Shown here: positions 43,086 to 51,948 of the stretch, in pieces | How positions within the stretch are numbered: position 1 is the stretch's first letter | How the letters are laid out: every line of letters begins with the position of its first letter | Assembly (NCBI RefSeq): GCF_001641335.1 | Contig: NZ_LVEM01000001.1 | Location: forward strand, 2,304,343-2,368,342 | Direction of reading: 5' to 3' | DNA: 64,000 nucleotides | DNA from: Bradyrhizobium stylosanthis | GTDB lineage: Bacteria > Pseudomonadota > Alphaproteobacteria > Rhizobiales > Xanthobacteraceae | Notes under the pieces: generated by a model | Database searches by the model: none | Told to the model about the DNA's origin: nothing | What the model saw: only the letters and a program-made list of their open reading frames with translations | Position numbers and translations under genes: made by a program

Positions 43086-45005
43086 ATGCCGTCCAGAAGT
43101 CTTCATGCCAGGATCCAGCGTCACCCGACCATGGTCGTCTGGGGCTTCGTCGCGCTCATGAGCGCATGCGTGCTCGGGCTCGTCGCGTGGAAGGCGGCGC
43201 TCGGCCGCGAGAGCGTGTTGACGCGCAACGAGGAAGACATCCAGAACCTCGTGCACTCGCTCGCCCGGCATGCCGTGCATTCGTTCCAGGCACCCGACGT
43301 CGCGATGAACGGCCTTGTCGATCTCCTGAAATACCGCAAGCCCGACATCGCAGCGCGATTCAACGCTCATCTGGCGAGCACGGTGCGATCGCTGCCCCAG
43401 CTGCGCGAGCTCAAGGTGCTCGACAGCAACGGCGCGGCGATCTATTCGAGCGCCGCGACGCTCGTCTCGCACAACAATGCCGACCGCGACTATTTCCGCT
43501 TCCACCGGGACAACCCGGATGCCGGCCTGCACATCAGCGGACCCAGCATCTCCCGAACCACGGGCGAGCCGACCATCGTGCTGTCCAAACGCATCAGCGA
43601 TGCCACGACCGGGGAATTTGCCGGCATCGTCATGGGCGCGATCCCTTGCGACTATTTCGGCGATTTCTACCGTTCGCTCTGGGTTGGCGCGCATGGCGCC
43701 ATCAGCCTGATCACCAGCGAGGGCAAAGTGCTGGTGCGTTGGCCGTCCGGGTCCAGCGGACACGACCTTTCGGGCACGCCGCTGTTCCAGACGCGCCTGA
43801 AGCAGAGCCCCGCCGGCTATTACAAGATCACCTCGCCGTTCGACGGGATCAGCAAATATTTCGGCTACGAGCAGAGCGCCAGCTATCCCATCATCGTCAC
43901 CGTGGCGCGATCGGAGGCGCAGATCCTCGGTGGGTGGCGCCAGAACCTGCAATGGGACGCCCTGGTGGCCTCGTTCCTGCTGCTCGTCGTTGCCGGCACT
44001 GCGGTGCTGCTGGCGCGGCAATTCCGCTACCGCTCGCGTCTGGAGCAATCGCTGCGCGAACGCGAGGAGCGCCATCGCCTGCTCGCCGACAACATCGCCG
44101 ACATCGTCGTCGTGCTCGACGAAGAGGGCGTGTGCCGTTACGTCTCGCAATCGGTCCACACAGCCCTCGGCCTGACCGAGGACATGGTGCTCGGCCGCTC
44201 CTGCCTCGACCTCGTCCACCCCGACGATCGCGAGATGGTGGCCAGGAGCAACGAGTTTCGCGACGACAGCGATCGCACGCGCTCGGTCAGCTTCCGCATC
44301 ACGCGGCCGGACGGCGCGGTGGTGTGGCTGGAATCCAATTTCCGCCGTGCCCGCGGGCTCGGCACCGGCGGCCCAGAGACCGTCGCGGTGCTGCGCGACG
44401 TCACGCAACGCAAGCTGCTCGAGGAGGAGCTGTCGACGGCAAATCGCCGCCTCGCGCAGCTCGCGACCACCGACGGCCTGACGCGGCTCGCCAATCGCCG
44501 CAGCTTCGACAGCTTCCTGCGCGAGGCCTATGCGCGCAATTCCGCCCTGTCGGTGCTCATGATCGACATCGACCATTTCAAGGGATTCAACGATACACTG
44601 GGCCACCAGGCCGGCGATGCCTGTCTGCGCCGGATCGCTGGCGTGATCGAAAACGTCACCGCCGAGGCCGGCGGCCAGGCCGCACGCTATGGCGGCGAGG
44701 AATTCGCGATCGTGCTTCCCAGCATGTCCGAGGAGCAGGCGATGGCGGTCGCCGAGCAGCTACGACGCGCGGTCGGCGCGCTCGACATCGCTCATCCGGC
44801 GGCACCTTGCGGCACCGTCAGCATAAGCATCGGCGTCGCCGCCAGGAACGAGTCCTGCGCCGACGACATCACGCTGCTGCGCGAAGCCGACATTGCGCTC
44901 TACCACGCCAAGGACACCGGCCGGAACCGCGCGGTCGCGAGCAGCGCGCTGCGCTCCGCAGAAATCGCCTCACCGCCCCTCGCCGACCTCGATCTCGCGG
45001 GCTAG
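43086..45005 (+). CDS. Membrane diguanylate cyclase with Cache-like sensor and PAS domain
   Basis: The product is 639 residues. A first helix (VVWGFVALMSACVLGLVAWK) and a second (WDALVASFLLLVVAGTAVLL) bracket a periplasmic double-Cache-like sensor (NNADRDYFRFHRDNPDAGLH, GAISLITSEGKVLVRWPSG). A PAS domain (ERHRLLADNIADIVVVLDEE to AVLRDVTQRKLLEEEL) leads to a GGDEF domain (LATTDGLTRLANRRSFDSFL, IDIDHFKGFNDTLGHQAGDA, RYGGEEFAIVLP). The GGEEF active site is intact, so c-di-GMP synthesis is expected. The inhibitory I-site RxxD is missing: the position reads EAGG. ATG 43086 is chosen over 43056. Confidence 0.92.
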   Translation: MPSRSLHARIQRHPTMVVWGFVALMSACVLGLVAWKAALGRESVLTRNEEDIQNLVHSLARHAVHSFQAPDVAMNGLVDLLKYRKPDIAARFNAHLASTVRSLPQLRELKVLDSNGAAIYSSAATLVSHNNADRDYFRFHRDNPDAGLHISGPSISRTTGEPTIVLSKRISDATTGEFAGIVMGAIPCDYFGDFYRSLWVGAHGAISLITSEGKVLVRWPSGSSGHDLSGTPLFQTRLKQSPAGYYKITSPFDGISKYFGYEQSASYPIIVTVARSEAQILGGWRQNLQWDALVASFLLLVVAGTAVLLARQFRYRSRLEQSLREREERHRLLADNIADIVVVLDEEGVCRYVSQSVHTALGLTEDMVLGRSCLDLVHPDDREMVARSNEFRDDSDRTRSVSFRITRPDGAVVWLESNFRRARGLGTGGPETVAVLRDVTQRKLLEEELSTANRRLAQLATTDGLTRLANRRSFDSFLREAYARNSALSVLMIDIDHFKGFNDTLGHQAGDACLRRIAGVIENVTAEAGGQAARYGGEEFAIVLPSMSEEQAMAVAEQLRRAVGALDIAHPAAPCGTVSISIGVAARNESCADDITLLREADIALYHAKDTGRNRAVASSALRSAEIASPPLADLDLAG

Positions 45006-45009
45006 CCGC

Positions 45010-45597
45010 TCAACCGTGACCGGCCTGCTTGCGGTGACCGTTCTCGCTGAGACGGTCGACCCAGGCGATGCCGATCGCGGAGATGATGAAGGTCAGGTGG
45101 ATCAGGACCTGCCACATCACGCCGCTCTCGGTGAAATTGCTGCGCGTGGTGCCGAGATTGCCGGCCTCGATGAAGGTCCGGAGCAGCGAGATCGAGGAGA
45201 TGCCGATGATCGCCATCGCCAGCTTGATCTTGAGCACGCTGGCATTGACATGGCTGAGCCACTCCGGCTCGTCGGGATGACCGTTCAGGTTCAGCCGCGA
45301 GACGAAGGTCTCGTAGCCGCCGACGATCACCATCACCAGCAGGTTCGAGATCATGACGACGTCGATCAGCCCGAGCACGACCAGCATGATCTGCTGCTCG
45401 CTGGCGTCGAAGGAATGCACGACGAGGTGCCAGAGCTCCTTCAGGAACAGCAGCACATAGACGCCCTGCGCGATGATGAGGCCGACATAGAGCGGCACCT
45501 GCAGCCAGCGCGAGCCGAAGATCAGCTGGGCGAACGGGCCGATCTGCGGCCGGGGCGGCGGTGTAGCCGAATGTGCTTTGGGTTCAGACGTCATCAA
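45010..45597 (-). CDS. YqhA family (UPF0114) membrane protein
   Basis: The product is 195 residues. SRWLQVPLYVGLIIAQGVYV, LVVLGLIDVVMISNLLVMVI, VLKIKLAMAIIGISSISLLR and MWQVLIHLTFIISAIGIAWV are four membrane segments; GGYETFVSRL is the family's conserved loop. The N-terminal 20 residues are Pro-rich and cytoplasmic. Function is unknown; homologues are widespread in proteobacteria. It ends 4 bases from the diguanylate cyclase stop (convergent) and lies 31 bases after the TerC-like gene, so it may be the last gene of the TerB-TerC operon. Confidence 0.88.
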   Translation of the reverse strand: MMTSEPKAHSATPPPRPQIGPFAQLIFGSRWLQVPLYVGLIIAQGVYVLLFLKELWHLVVHSFDASEQQIMLVVLGLIDVVMISNLLVMVIVGGYETFVSRLNLNGHPDEPEWLSHVNASVLKIKLAMAIIGISSISLLRTFIEAGNLGTTRSNFTESGVMWQVLIHLTFIISAIGIAWVDRLSENGHRKQAGHG

Positions 45598-45628
45598 TCA
45601 CTCCGAAGTGCAGTCAGGACGCGTCCAC

Positions 45629-46264
45629 TTAGAGACTTGCGATCACGGGCGCAAGCTCGAGCGAGCCGCGATAGATCATCTCGAAGGCGACGTAGACGAT
45701 GATGGCGAGACCCACATAGGCGATCCAGCGCTGCTTCTGCAGCACCCGTCCGAGCAGATCGGCGGCAACGCCCATCAGCGCGACCGACAGCAGGAGGCCG
45801 AAGGCCAGGATGTAGGGATGCTCGCGCGCCGCGCCCGCGACTGCCAGAACGTTGTCCAGCGACATCGAGACGTCGGCGGCGACGATCTGCACCGCGGCCT
45901 GGCCGAAGGTCTTGCGCTGCGCCGGCGCAGCACCGGCGCCGCCGCCATGGCTGAACGCCAGCTCGCTCGCATGCGTCTGCTCCCGCAGCTCGCGCCACAT
46001 CTTCCAGCACACCCAGAGCAGCAGCACGCCGCCCGCAAGCAGGAGGCCGATCACCTGCAGGAGCTGTGTCGCGACGCCGGCAAAGGCGATACGGAGCACG
46101 GTCGCCGCGGCAATGCCGACGACGATGGCGCGCCTGCGCTGCTCGGCCGGCAGGCCGGCGGCGGCAAGGCCGATGACGACGGCGTTGTCGCCGGCAAGCA
46201 CGAGGTCGATCAGGATGACCTGAAACAGCGCGGTCAACGCCTCGGCAGTGATGAATTCAGTCAT
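45629..46264 (-). CDS. TerC-family integral membrane protein (YjbE/YkoY type)
   Basis: The product is 211 residues. The two family motifs are ILIDLVLAGDNAVVIGLAAA and AADVSMSLDNVLAVAGAA, each with the Asp/Asn pair thought to bind a metal ion. Six or seven hydrophobic helices are visible, broken by a Gln/Ala/Gly loop at about 100-120. TerC homologues take part in tellurite resistance, and several export manganese or metalate secreted proteins. Its start overlaps the upstream gene as ATGA, so it is translationally coupled to it. Specific metal not determined. Confidence 0.9.
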   Translation of the reverse strand: MTEFITAEALTALFQVILIDLVLAGDNAVVIGLAAAGLPAEQRRRAIVVGIAAATVLRIAFAGVATQLLQVIGLLLAGGVLLLWVCWKMWRELREQTHASELAFSHGGGAGAAPAQRKTFGQAAVQIVAADVSMSLDNVLAVAGAAREHPYILAFGLLLSVALMGVAADLLGRVLQKQRWIAYVGLAIIVYVAFEMIYRGSLELAPVIASL

Positions 46265-46623
46265 GATTGATCATTTTTCGATGCAGACGGATCGAGCCAT
46301 CCCGGCTTCTTCCGCTCGACCCAGTCGAGAACCTTGGAACGCGAGGCGCGCAGCGCGGGCACGTCCTCGGCGAGTAGCGCAAGTCCAAGCGGCAGCATCC
46401 AGATGCCGAGCACCGGCAGGAACGAGAACACGCCACCGACGACGAGCAGCGCGCCGGATGGAATCCGCACCCAGCGGCTGGACGGCTTCATCAAATAGGT
46501 GACGGTGTCGCTCATGCGCGGCGGCAGGCGATTGACGAGCTTGTCGAGCCGCGGGTCGCCGCCGGCCATCTGGCTGGCGCTACCCGCAGTCCCGTTCATC
46601 TGCTCATCCGATGCTGTGCTCAT
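46261..46623 (-). CDS. Hypothetical membrane protein in TerB-TerC operon
   Basis: The product is 120 residues from ATG 46623, which has AAGGAG 5 bases upstream; the GTG at 46629 would sit on that sequence. An N-terminal polar part (1-40) precedes a hydrophobic hairpin (IPSGALLVVGGVFSFLPVLG, IWMLPLGLALLAEDVPALR) and a basic tail ending KPGWLDP. The tail resembles PGPGW-type small membrane proteins. It lies between terB- and terC-like genes with 2-base and overlapping junctions, so it likely works with them at the membrane. Confidence 0.8.
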   Translation of the reverse strand: MSTASDEQMNGTAGSASQMAGGDPRLDKLVNRLPPRMSDTVTYLMKPSSRWVRIPSGALLVVGGVFSFLPVLGIWMLPLGLALLAEDVPALRASRSKVLDWVERKKPGWLDPSASKNDQS

Positions 46624-46625
46624 GC

Positions 46626-47081
46626 TCACTCCTTGGGGGCAGTGCTCGTCACACCCGGCCCGACCTGCTTTGCGCGCGGCAGCACCAGCGTCAGCAGCCG
46701 GAGCAGCTTGATCGCCTGTACTTCATGGGGATGGACATCCTCGTCCGCCGCCGCGACGCGCTCCGACAACTCCATCAGGTGCGATGACAGCGGCATGTTC
46801 GAAACCGGCCGCAACGTGTCGATCACCACATTGGCAAAGTCCGGCTCCTCCAATCGTTCCGCCAGCTCGTCGAACATCGAGAACAAGCGCTCGTCGGCGA
46901 CGTGCGGGGCCAATCCGCGATCCCTGATGAAGCGGATCACCTCGTCGCGCTCGACCGGCGAGACGGAGCGGTCGGCGACCGCGACCAGCGCGCCGGCAAT
47001 GATCAGGGCCGCGGCCGCCTGCTCGTTCAGGCTGGACGGTTCGGTGATCTCGATCGGATTTGAGAATTTGGCGTCAGACAT
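46626..47081 (-). CDS. TerB-family tellurite-resistance-like protein
   Basis: The product is 151 residues, all helical. NEQAAAALIIAGALVAVADR (metal-binding start), RDEVIRFIRDRGLAPHVADE and LMELSERVAAADEDVHPHEV with DE/HPHE match the TerB fold, which carries acidic metal-binding residues at two helical repeats. It has AGGAG 5 bases before ATG 47081. TerB and TerC proteins form a membrane-linked complex involved in metal or oxidative stress. The operon is terB-like, small membrane protein, terC-like, and perhaps yqhA. Confidence 0.85.
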   Translation of the reverse strand: MSDAKFSNPIEITEPSSLNEQAAAALIIAGALVAVADRSVSPVERDEVIRFIRDRGLAPHVADERLFSMFDELAERLEEPDFANVVIDTLRPVSNMPLSSHLMELSERVAAADEDVHPHEVQAIKLLRLLTLVLPRAKQVGPGVTSTAPKE

Positions 47082-47381
47082 CGTTGCTCCTCGTTTGCGA
47101 AATGGCCGCACGGAGCTGCGATGGGGGACGATGAGCCGGAAGGAACTCGAGTAAGCCCGACGATCGGCCGATCCATCGCATTCGCGCGGGACAGGTCATC
47201 CGACATCGCGAGGTTTGCCGACATCTGTCGGTGTCCTCGCCAGAGGGGCCCGGATTCTTGTTCGCCTCAGAAATAAAGATCGGTCCGCCGGAATCAAGGC
47301 GATGAACTGCGACCAGCAGCCGCACCGGGTTCCGTGGCGCCGCGATTGGTTAAGCAACGGTGTGCGTGTGCCGGCGGCTTC
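47082..47381. other. Intergenic region upstream of terB-like gene
   Basis: There is no gene that I can support in this 300-base stretch; short frames on both strands lack ribosome-binding sites and conserved-looking content. It should contain the minus-strand promoter of the TerB/TerC operon. No clear -35/-10 pair or riboswitch fold was found by eye. Confidence 0.5.
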
Positions 47382-47447
47382 GTAGCCCGGATGAGCCAGC
47401 GATATCCGGGAAGCGGTCCCGCAGGTCGCTTCGCTCATGCGGGCTAC
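47382..47447. repeat. Palindromic repeat, family D (gtagcccggatg type)
   Basis: GTAGCCCG (47382-47389) and CGGGCTAC (47440-47447) are perfect outer arms. Inside are gatgagccagcgatatccggg and gcaggtcgcttcgctcatgc, giving partial inner stems (atgag/ctcat). It ends 31 bases from the stop of the NTF2-like gene on the minus strand and probably forms its 3' RNA structure. Confidence 0.75.
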
Positions 47448-47478
47448 GGGAGATCCCGACGCACGACGCTCGCTCAAC

Positions 47479-47859
47479 TCATTCCATCCGCTCCACGAGA
47501 TGCGCACGCGAGGGCCCGGGATCGAACCGGTCGCCGAAATATTGAGTCTCGTGGGCCACCCGTCCGTCGCGAAATTCCATGATGCTGACGACGTAGGACG
47601 GTATGCCATCGTAGCTGAGCACGAACTCGCTCACCCAGAGATCGCCGCCGCCGATGATGCGCCGAACCGTGAAGCGCTTCCTGTTCGGCTGCACCGTCCG
47701 GCTCTCCTGAATATTCCTGCGGCCACGGATGCGCTCACCCGACTGCGGATAGTCGAGCACGGCGTCCTCCCGGTAGATGTCGTGCTCGGCCTCGAAATCG
47801 TTTGCGTCCGAAGCCTCCCAATGGCGCCGCAGCGCTGCCAACCCGGCTTGATCATCCAT
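47479..47859 (-). CDS. NTF2-like/SnoaL-type protein
   Basis: The product is 126 residues from ATG 47859, with GGAGG 5 bases upstream. LAALRRHWEASDANDFEAEH, YREDAVLDYPQSGERIRGRR and YVVSIMEFRDGRVAHETQYF match the cone-shaped NTF2-like fold (ketosteroid-isomerase/SnoaL relatives). Such proteins are small isomerases, hydratases or binding proteins; the active-site residues are too variable to assign a reaction. The upstream frame to 47955 lacks homology-like content. The gene is alone and diverges from the MOSC fusion gene. Confidence 0.82.
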   Translation of the reverse strand: MDDQAGLAALRRHWEASDANDFEAEHDIYREDAVLDYPQSGERIRGRRNIQESRTVQPNRKRFTVRRIIGGGDLWVSEFVLSYDGIPSYVVSIMEFRDGRVAHETQYFGDRFDPGPSRAHLVERME

Positions 47860-48047
47860 CTCGGCCTCCGATCTCCAGTGAACATGACCTCTTCGCCCCC
47901 CTGAGCTGATGACGCGGAACCGCCGCGGCAAGGCTCCCCTCGCAACGTCTAACAACGGCTAACGCGCCAACACTCCGGTTTGGATGCAGATTACCCTTGG
48001 GGCGCCCCGCCGCATGGGGGCCTGCACGCAGGGCCGGGAACATCACG

Positions 48048-49805
48048 ATGGCACGTCTTCTCTCCCTCAATGTCGGAATGCCGCGCGACATCGACTGGCA
48101 AGGCAGGACGGTTCACACCGGCATCTGGAAGACGCCGGTCTCAGGCGCGCGCCGCGTCCGGCGGCTCAACATCGACGGCGACGGCCAGGGCGATACGGCC
48201 GGCCACGGCGGCGAGCAGCGCGCGGTCTACGTCTACCAGCAGGAGTCCTATCGCTTTTGGCAGAACGAACTGGGCCGGGCGAACCTTGTCCCTGGACAAT
48301 TCGGCGAGAACTTCACCGTCGAGGGCCTCGCCGACGCGGAGGTCTGTATCGGCGACCGCTACAGGATCGGCTCTGCCCTGTTCGAGGTTACGCAGCCGCG
48401 CGTCACCTGTTACCGGCTCGGCATTCGCATGGATGAGCCAGACATGGCCGCGCTGCTCGTCAGGCACGGCCGGCCCGGATTCTATTTTCGCGTCATCGAG
48501 GAAGGCGATGTCGAGGCCGGTGACGAGATCACGCAGGTCGCAAGCGGACCCGAGCGCATGAGCGTGTCGGAGATCAACGCGCTGCTCTATCTGCCGCCGC
48601 ACCCGCGCGATCGCCTCGCGCTTGCGCTGACGATTCCGGCCCTGAGCGGCGGCTGGCGTCATTCCTTCGCGGCGATGCTCGAGCAGCAGCGCGCGGAGAC
48701 CGGGGCGTCGGGAAACGCCGGGCTCGGGCCGGGGGCGAGCCCGGCTCCGGCGTGGCGCGGCTTCCGGCCGTTTCGGGTCTCGCAGAAGATCGCCGAAAGC
48801 GGCAGCGTGACGTCACTGATCCTCGAGCCCGCGGATGGAGATCCACTCGCCGCCGCCCTGCCCGGCCAGTTCGTCATCATCCGGCTCGGGCCTTCCGGGG
48901 GACCGGCGATGACGCGCAGCTATTCGCTGTCGGGCCGCGCCGGCGCGCCGTATCGCATCAGCATCAAGCGCGAGGCAAACGGTGCGGCCAGCGCCTATGT
49001 CGCCGACAGGCTGCAGGCCGGCGACACCATCGAACTCGGCGCACCGCGCGGGAGCTTCACGCTCCGGCAGGACACGCGGCCCGTCATCCTGCTGAGTGCA
49101 GGGATCGGCGTCACGCCGGTGCTTGCGATGCTGCAGGCGCTCGCGGCGGACAGATCGACGCGAGATGTCTGGTGGCTGCATGGCACGCGCAACGGCCGCG
49201 AACATGTGTTTGCCACCGAGGTACGCGAGCTGCTGGCGGGGCTCCCCAACGGTCACAGCCGCATCTGCTACAGCTCCCCCGACCCGGGCGATCGCCCCGA
49301 AATCGATTTCGATATCCACGGACATCTCGATGGTTCCTTGCTTGCGCGGCTGAACGTGCCGCGCGACGGTGATTTCTATCTCTGCGGACCGTCCTCCTTC
49401 ATGCGCGACCTGACCGCCGGCCTTGCCACGCTCGGTGTCGCGCGGGATCGCATCCACACCGAATTGTTCGGCTCAAAGCCATCCCTGACGCCCGGCATCG
49501 CGGCTTCGCCGCAGAAGCCCGTCCACATACCGGCCGGACCACCGGGGCCGGGCCCGATGGTGTCCTTCGCCCGCAGCGGTCTCAATGTGCCCTGGGCATC
49601 ATCCTACGGCAGCCTGCTCGAGCTCGCCGAAGCGTGCGACGTCCCCGTGCGCTGGTCGTGCCGGACCGGCGTCTGCCACAATTGCGAGAGTGGGCTGGTC
49701 GCGGGCGCAGTCAGCTACGCTCCGGATCCGCTCGACGCGCCCGCCGACGGCAATGTCCTGATCTGCTGCGCGCGGCCCCAGCAGGACATAGTCCTCGATC
49801 TCTGA
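48048..49805 (+). CDS. MOSC-ferredoxin reductase-ferredoxin fusion protein
   Basis: The product is 585 residues with three parts. Residues 1-210 resemble YiiM-type MOSC proteins (DTAGHGGEQRAVYVYQQESY, GQFGENFTVEGL, VTQPRVTCYRLGIRMDEPDM with a candidate persulfide Cys). Residues about 240-480 form a flavin reductase (GPAMTRSYSLSGRAG binds FAD; ILLSAGIGVTPVLAMLQALA binds NAD(P)H; FYLCGPSSFMRDL closes it). The C-terminal 85 residues hold a plant-type [2Fe-2S] site, CRTGVCHNC plus a later Cys in ICCARP. Electrons would pass from NAD(P)H through flavin and cluster to a molybdenum- or sulfur-bound substrate. Start 48048 (MARLLSLNVGMPRD) is chosen because it begins the MOSC fold. Confidence 0.9.
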   Translation: MARLLSLNVGMPRDIDWQGRTVHTGIWKTPVSGARRVRRLNIDGDGQGDTAGHGGEQRAVYVYQQESYRFWQNELGRANLVPGQFGENFTVEGLADAEVCIGDRYRIGSALFEVTQPRVTCYRLGIRMDEPDMAALLVRHGRPGFYFRVIEEGDVEAGDEITQVASGPERMSVSEINALLYLPPHPRDRLALALTIPALSGGWRHSFAAMLEQQRAETGASGNAGLGPGASPAPAWRGFRPFRVSQKIAESGSVTSLILEPADGDPLAAALPGQFVIIRLGPSGGPAMTRSYSLSGRAGAPYRISIKREANGAASAYVADRLQAGDTIELGAPRGSFTLRQDTRPVILLSAGIGVTPVLAMLQALAADRSTRDVWWLHGTRNGREHVFATEVRELLAGLPNGHSRICYSSPDPGDRPEIDFDIHGHLDGSLLARLNVPRDGDFYLCGPSSFMRDLTAGLATLGVARDRIHTELFGSKPSLTPGIAASPQKPVHIPAGPPGPGPMVSFARSGLNVPWASSYGSLLELAEACDVPVRWSCRTGVCHNCESGLVAGAVSYAPDPLDAPADGNVLICCARPQQDIVLDL

Positions 49806-49827
49806 TCGCTCCAAGAAAGGAAACTCG

Positions 49828-50420
49828 ATGAGACCCGACATCATGCAGGGGACAATCCCGACTATGAGCTCAGCGACCACACCGGCAAGCATCGGAAACT
49901 CTCGGAGCTGCAAGGCAACGACCCGATGGTGCTGGTGCTCGGCCGCGGCGGCTTCTGCCCGAAGGACCGCCGGCAGGCCGAAGGATTGCTGCAGCTGCAT
50001 CGGGAAATGGAAGTGGGCTATTGCCGGATGGTGACGATCACGACCGACACGATCGCCGAAATCATCGAGTATCGCAGCGGCGTCGGCGCGCACTGGCCCT
50101 TCCTCTCCGACCCCAGACGCATCGTCCAGAAGGATCTCGACATCGCCGAATATACCGATCCCGTCCACAATCCGATGATCCCGCATGTCATCGTGCTCAA
50201 GCCCGGCCTCGTCGTTCACAAGATCTACAACGGCTACTGGTTCTTCGGACGTCCGACGGTCGAAGAGCTCCGCCACGATCTCAGGGACGTCAGCAGGATT
50301 TGCCGCCCGGACTGGGACATCACGGCACCGGGCCTCAAGACGCTCTGGCAGCAGGGCCACAAGGACCATTTCTTCCCTTACGGCAAACCTCACGTCGAAA
50401 CCGCCGGCGGACAGGATTAG
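49828..50420 (+). pseudogene. Frameshifted redoxin (AhpC/TSA-like) gene
   Basis: ATG 49828 has AAAGGA six bases upstream and reads MRPDIMQGTIP, then loses the domain. The rest of the protein is in another frame: PDYELSDHTGKHRKLSELQG, then DPMVLVLGRGGFCPKDRRQA and on to the stop at 50420. The frames join if one base is restored near 49859 (cccgac for an expected cccggac). The body is a thioredoxin-fold peroxiredoxin-like protein with the Cys in GGFCPKD; EVGYCRMVTITTDTIAEI and HVIVLKPGLVVHKIYNGYWF follow. A translation from internal ATG 49926 (164 residues) would lack the first strands. A sequencing error is also possible. Confidence 0.8.
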
Positions 50421-50469
50421 AAACACATTCCAGCCCCCGCGATTCCCGCGGGGACGGCGCGGAGTGTGG

Positions 50470-51933
50470 ATGCCACCGATCAAGCCCAAGCCCCGGCCCG
50501 GCGCCGGCCACATCGGCGCACGCCAGATCTACGAGGCGCTGCGCGACCAGATCATGGCGCGGGTATACGGCACCGACGGGCAGCTGCCGTCCTCGCGGGC
50601 GCTGGCGGGCGAGATGGGCGTGGCGCGCTCGACCGTCACCGTCGCCTACGAGCAGCTTGCGGCCGAAGGTTTCATCGAGACGCGGCATGGCGCCCGGCCG
50701 CGTGTCGCGCGTGCTGTCGTCGAGCGCGAACGCACGCGCGTCGCCGCGCATGCGCCGGCGCGCAAGGTGCGCCTGTCGCGCTTCGGCGAGCGGCTGCGGC
50801 AGGACCCGCCGCGCTGGACCGAGCCGCCGCGCGGCCTCGTCGCGAACTTCCGCTATGGCGAGCTCTCGCCGTCGGACTTCCCGGTGCTGGCCTGGAAGAA
50901 GGCCGTGACCGCGGCGATGGCGCGCAGGCCCGAGCGGCTCGCCTATGACGACCCCTGCGGCTCGCTGCGGCTGCGGACCGCGCTGCAAGGTTATTTATGG
51001 AGATCGCGCAGCGTCCGCTGCGAGGTGGACCAGATCGTGGTCGTCAACGGCTCGCAGCAGGGCCTCGACATCTGCGCGCGCCTGCTGCTCGATTCCGGCG
51101 ACCACTTCGTGATGGAGGATCCCGGCTACCAGATGGCGCGGCATACCTTTGCGGCAACGGGCGCCAAGACGGTGCCGGTCCCGGTCGATGCGGACGGCCT
51201 CGAAACCGAACGGCTCGCCGGCGTCGAGGCCCGCCTCGCCTATGTGACGCCCTCGCATCAATATCCGCTCGGCGGCGTCATGCCGATCGGGCGCAGGCAC
51301 CAATTGCTTGCCTGGGCGCGCAAGAATGACGCCTACGTGATCGAGGACGACTACGACAGCGAGTACCGCTACGACACGCGGCCGATCCCGCCGCTGCATG
51401 CGCTCGAAGGCAGCGGCAACGTGATCTATCTCGGCACCGTCTCCAAGACGCTCTCCCCGACCTTGCGGATCGGCTACCTCGTGGTGCCCGCAGGCTTGCG
51501 GCCGCTGTTTGCCGCCGCCAAACAGGTCATGGACCGGCACACGCCGCTCGTCGAGCAGGAGGCGCTGGCCGCAATGCTGGAGAGCGGCGCCTATGACAGC
51601 CATGTCAGACGCGTGCGCCGGCGCAATGCCGAGCGCCAGCAGGCCCTGCTCGGCGCGCTGCGGCGCCGGTTCGGCGATCGCGTCCGCATCGAGGGCGCAG
51701 CCGCCGGGCTGCACGTGGTGGCATGGTTCGATCATCTCCCGCACAAACGCGAGGATGCACTGATCGCGGCGGCGCGCGCCAAGGGCGTCGGTATCTACCC
51801 CGTTTCCGCGCTACGCGTTGGTCCGCGCCGGACCAGGACCGTCGGCCTCGTCATGGGCTATTCGGGGCTGGAGGTCGTGCAGATCGAACGCGGCTGCAAG
51901 CTGCTGGCGCAGGCGGCAGCCGAACTGGACTGA
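50470..51933 (+). CDS. MocR/PdxR-type regulator (GntR helix-turn-helix fused to aminotransferase)
   Basis: The product is 487 residues. The GntR winged helix is ARQIYEALRDQIMARVYGTD, QLPSSRALAGEMGVARSTVT and VAYEQLAAEGFIETRHGAR (about 18-78). The fold-type I aminotransferase-like domain (125-480) has YVIEDDYDSEYRYDTRPIPP and YLGTVSKTLSPTLRIGYLVV, with PLP-binding Lys 326. Members bind PLP with an amino acid and regulate transcription. ATG 50470 has GGAG five bases upstream. The gene just downstream encodes PaiB, and the 74-base gap carries an inverted repeat, so PaiB may be the target. Confidence 0.92.
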   Translation: MPPIKPKPRPGAGHIGARQIYEALRDQIMARVYGTDGQLPSSRALAGEMGVARSTVTVAYEQLAAEGFIETRHGARPRVARAVVERERTRVAAHAPARKVRLSRFGERLRQDPPRWTEPPRGLVANFRYGELSPSDFPVLAWKKAVTAAMARRPERLAYDDPCGSLRLRTALQGYLWRSRSVRCEVDQIVVVNGSQQGLDICARLLLDSGDHFVMEDPGYQMARHTFAATGAKTVPVPVDADGLETERLAGVEARLAYVTPSHQYPLGGVMPIGRRHQLLAWARKNDAYVIEDDYDSEYRYDTRPIPPLHALEGSGNVIYLGTVSKTLSPTLRIGYLVVPAGLRPLFAAAKQVMDRHTPLVEQEALAAMLESGAYDSHVRRVRRRNAERQQALLGALRRRFGDRVRIEGAAAGLHVVAWFDHLPHKREDALIAAARAKGVGIYPVSALRVGPRRTRTVGLVMGYSGLEVVQIERGCKLLAQAAAELD

Positions 51934-51948
51934 CAAAATCGTCGCAAA

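Noticed and set aside
43068..44606. 512-codon minus-strand frame opposite the diguanylate cyclase gene
   Set aside because: Antisense to clear PAS and GGDEF motifs; low-complexity translation.
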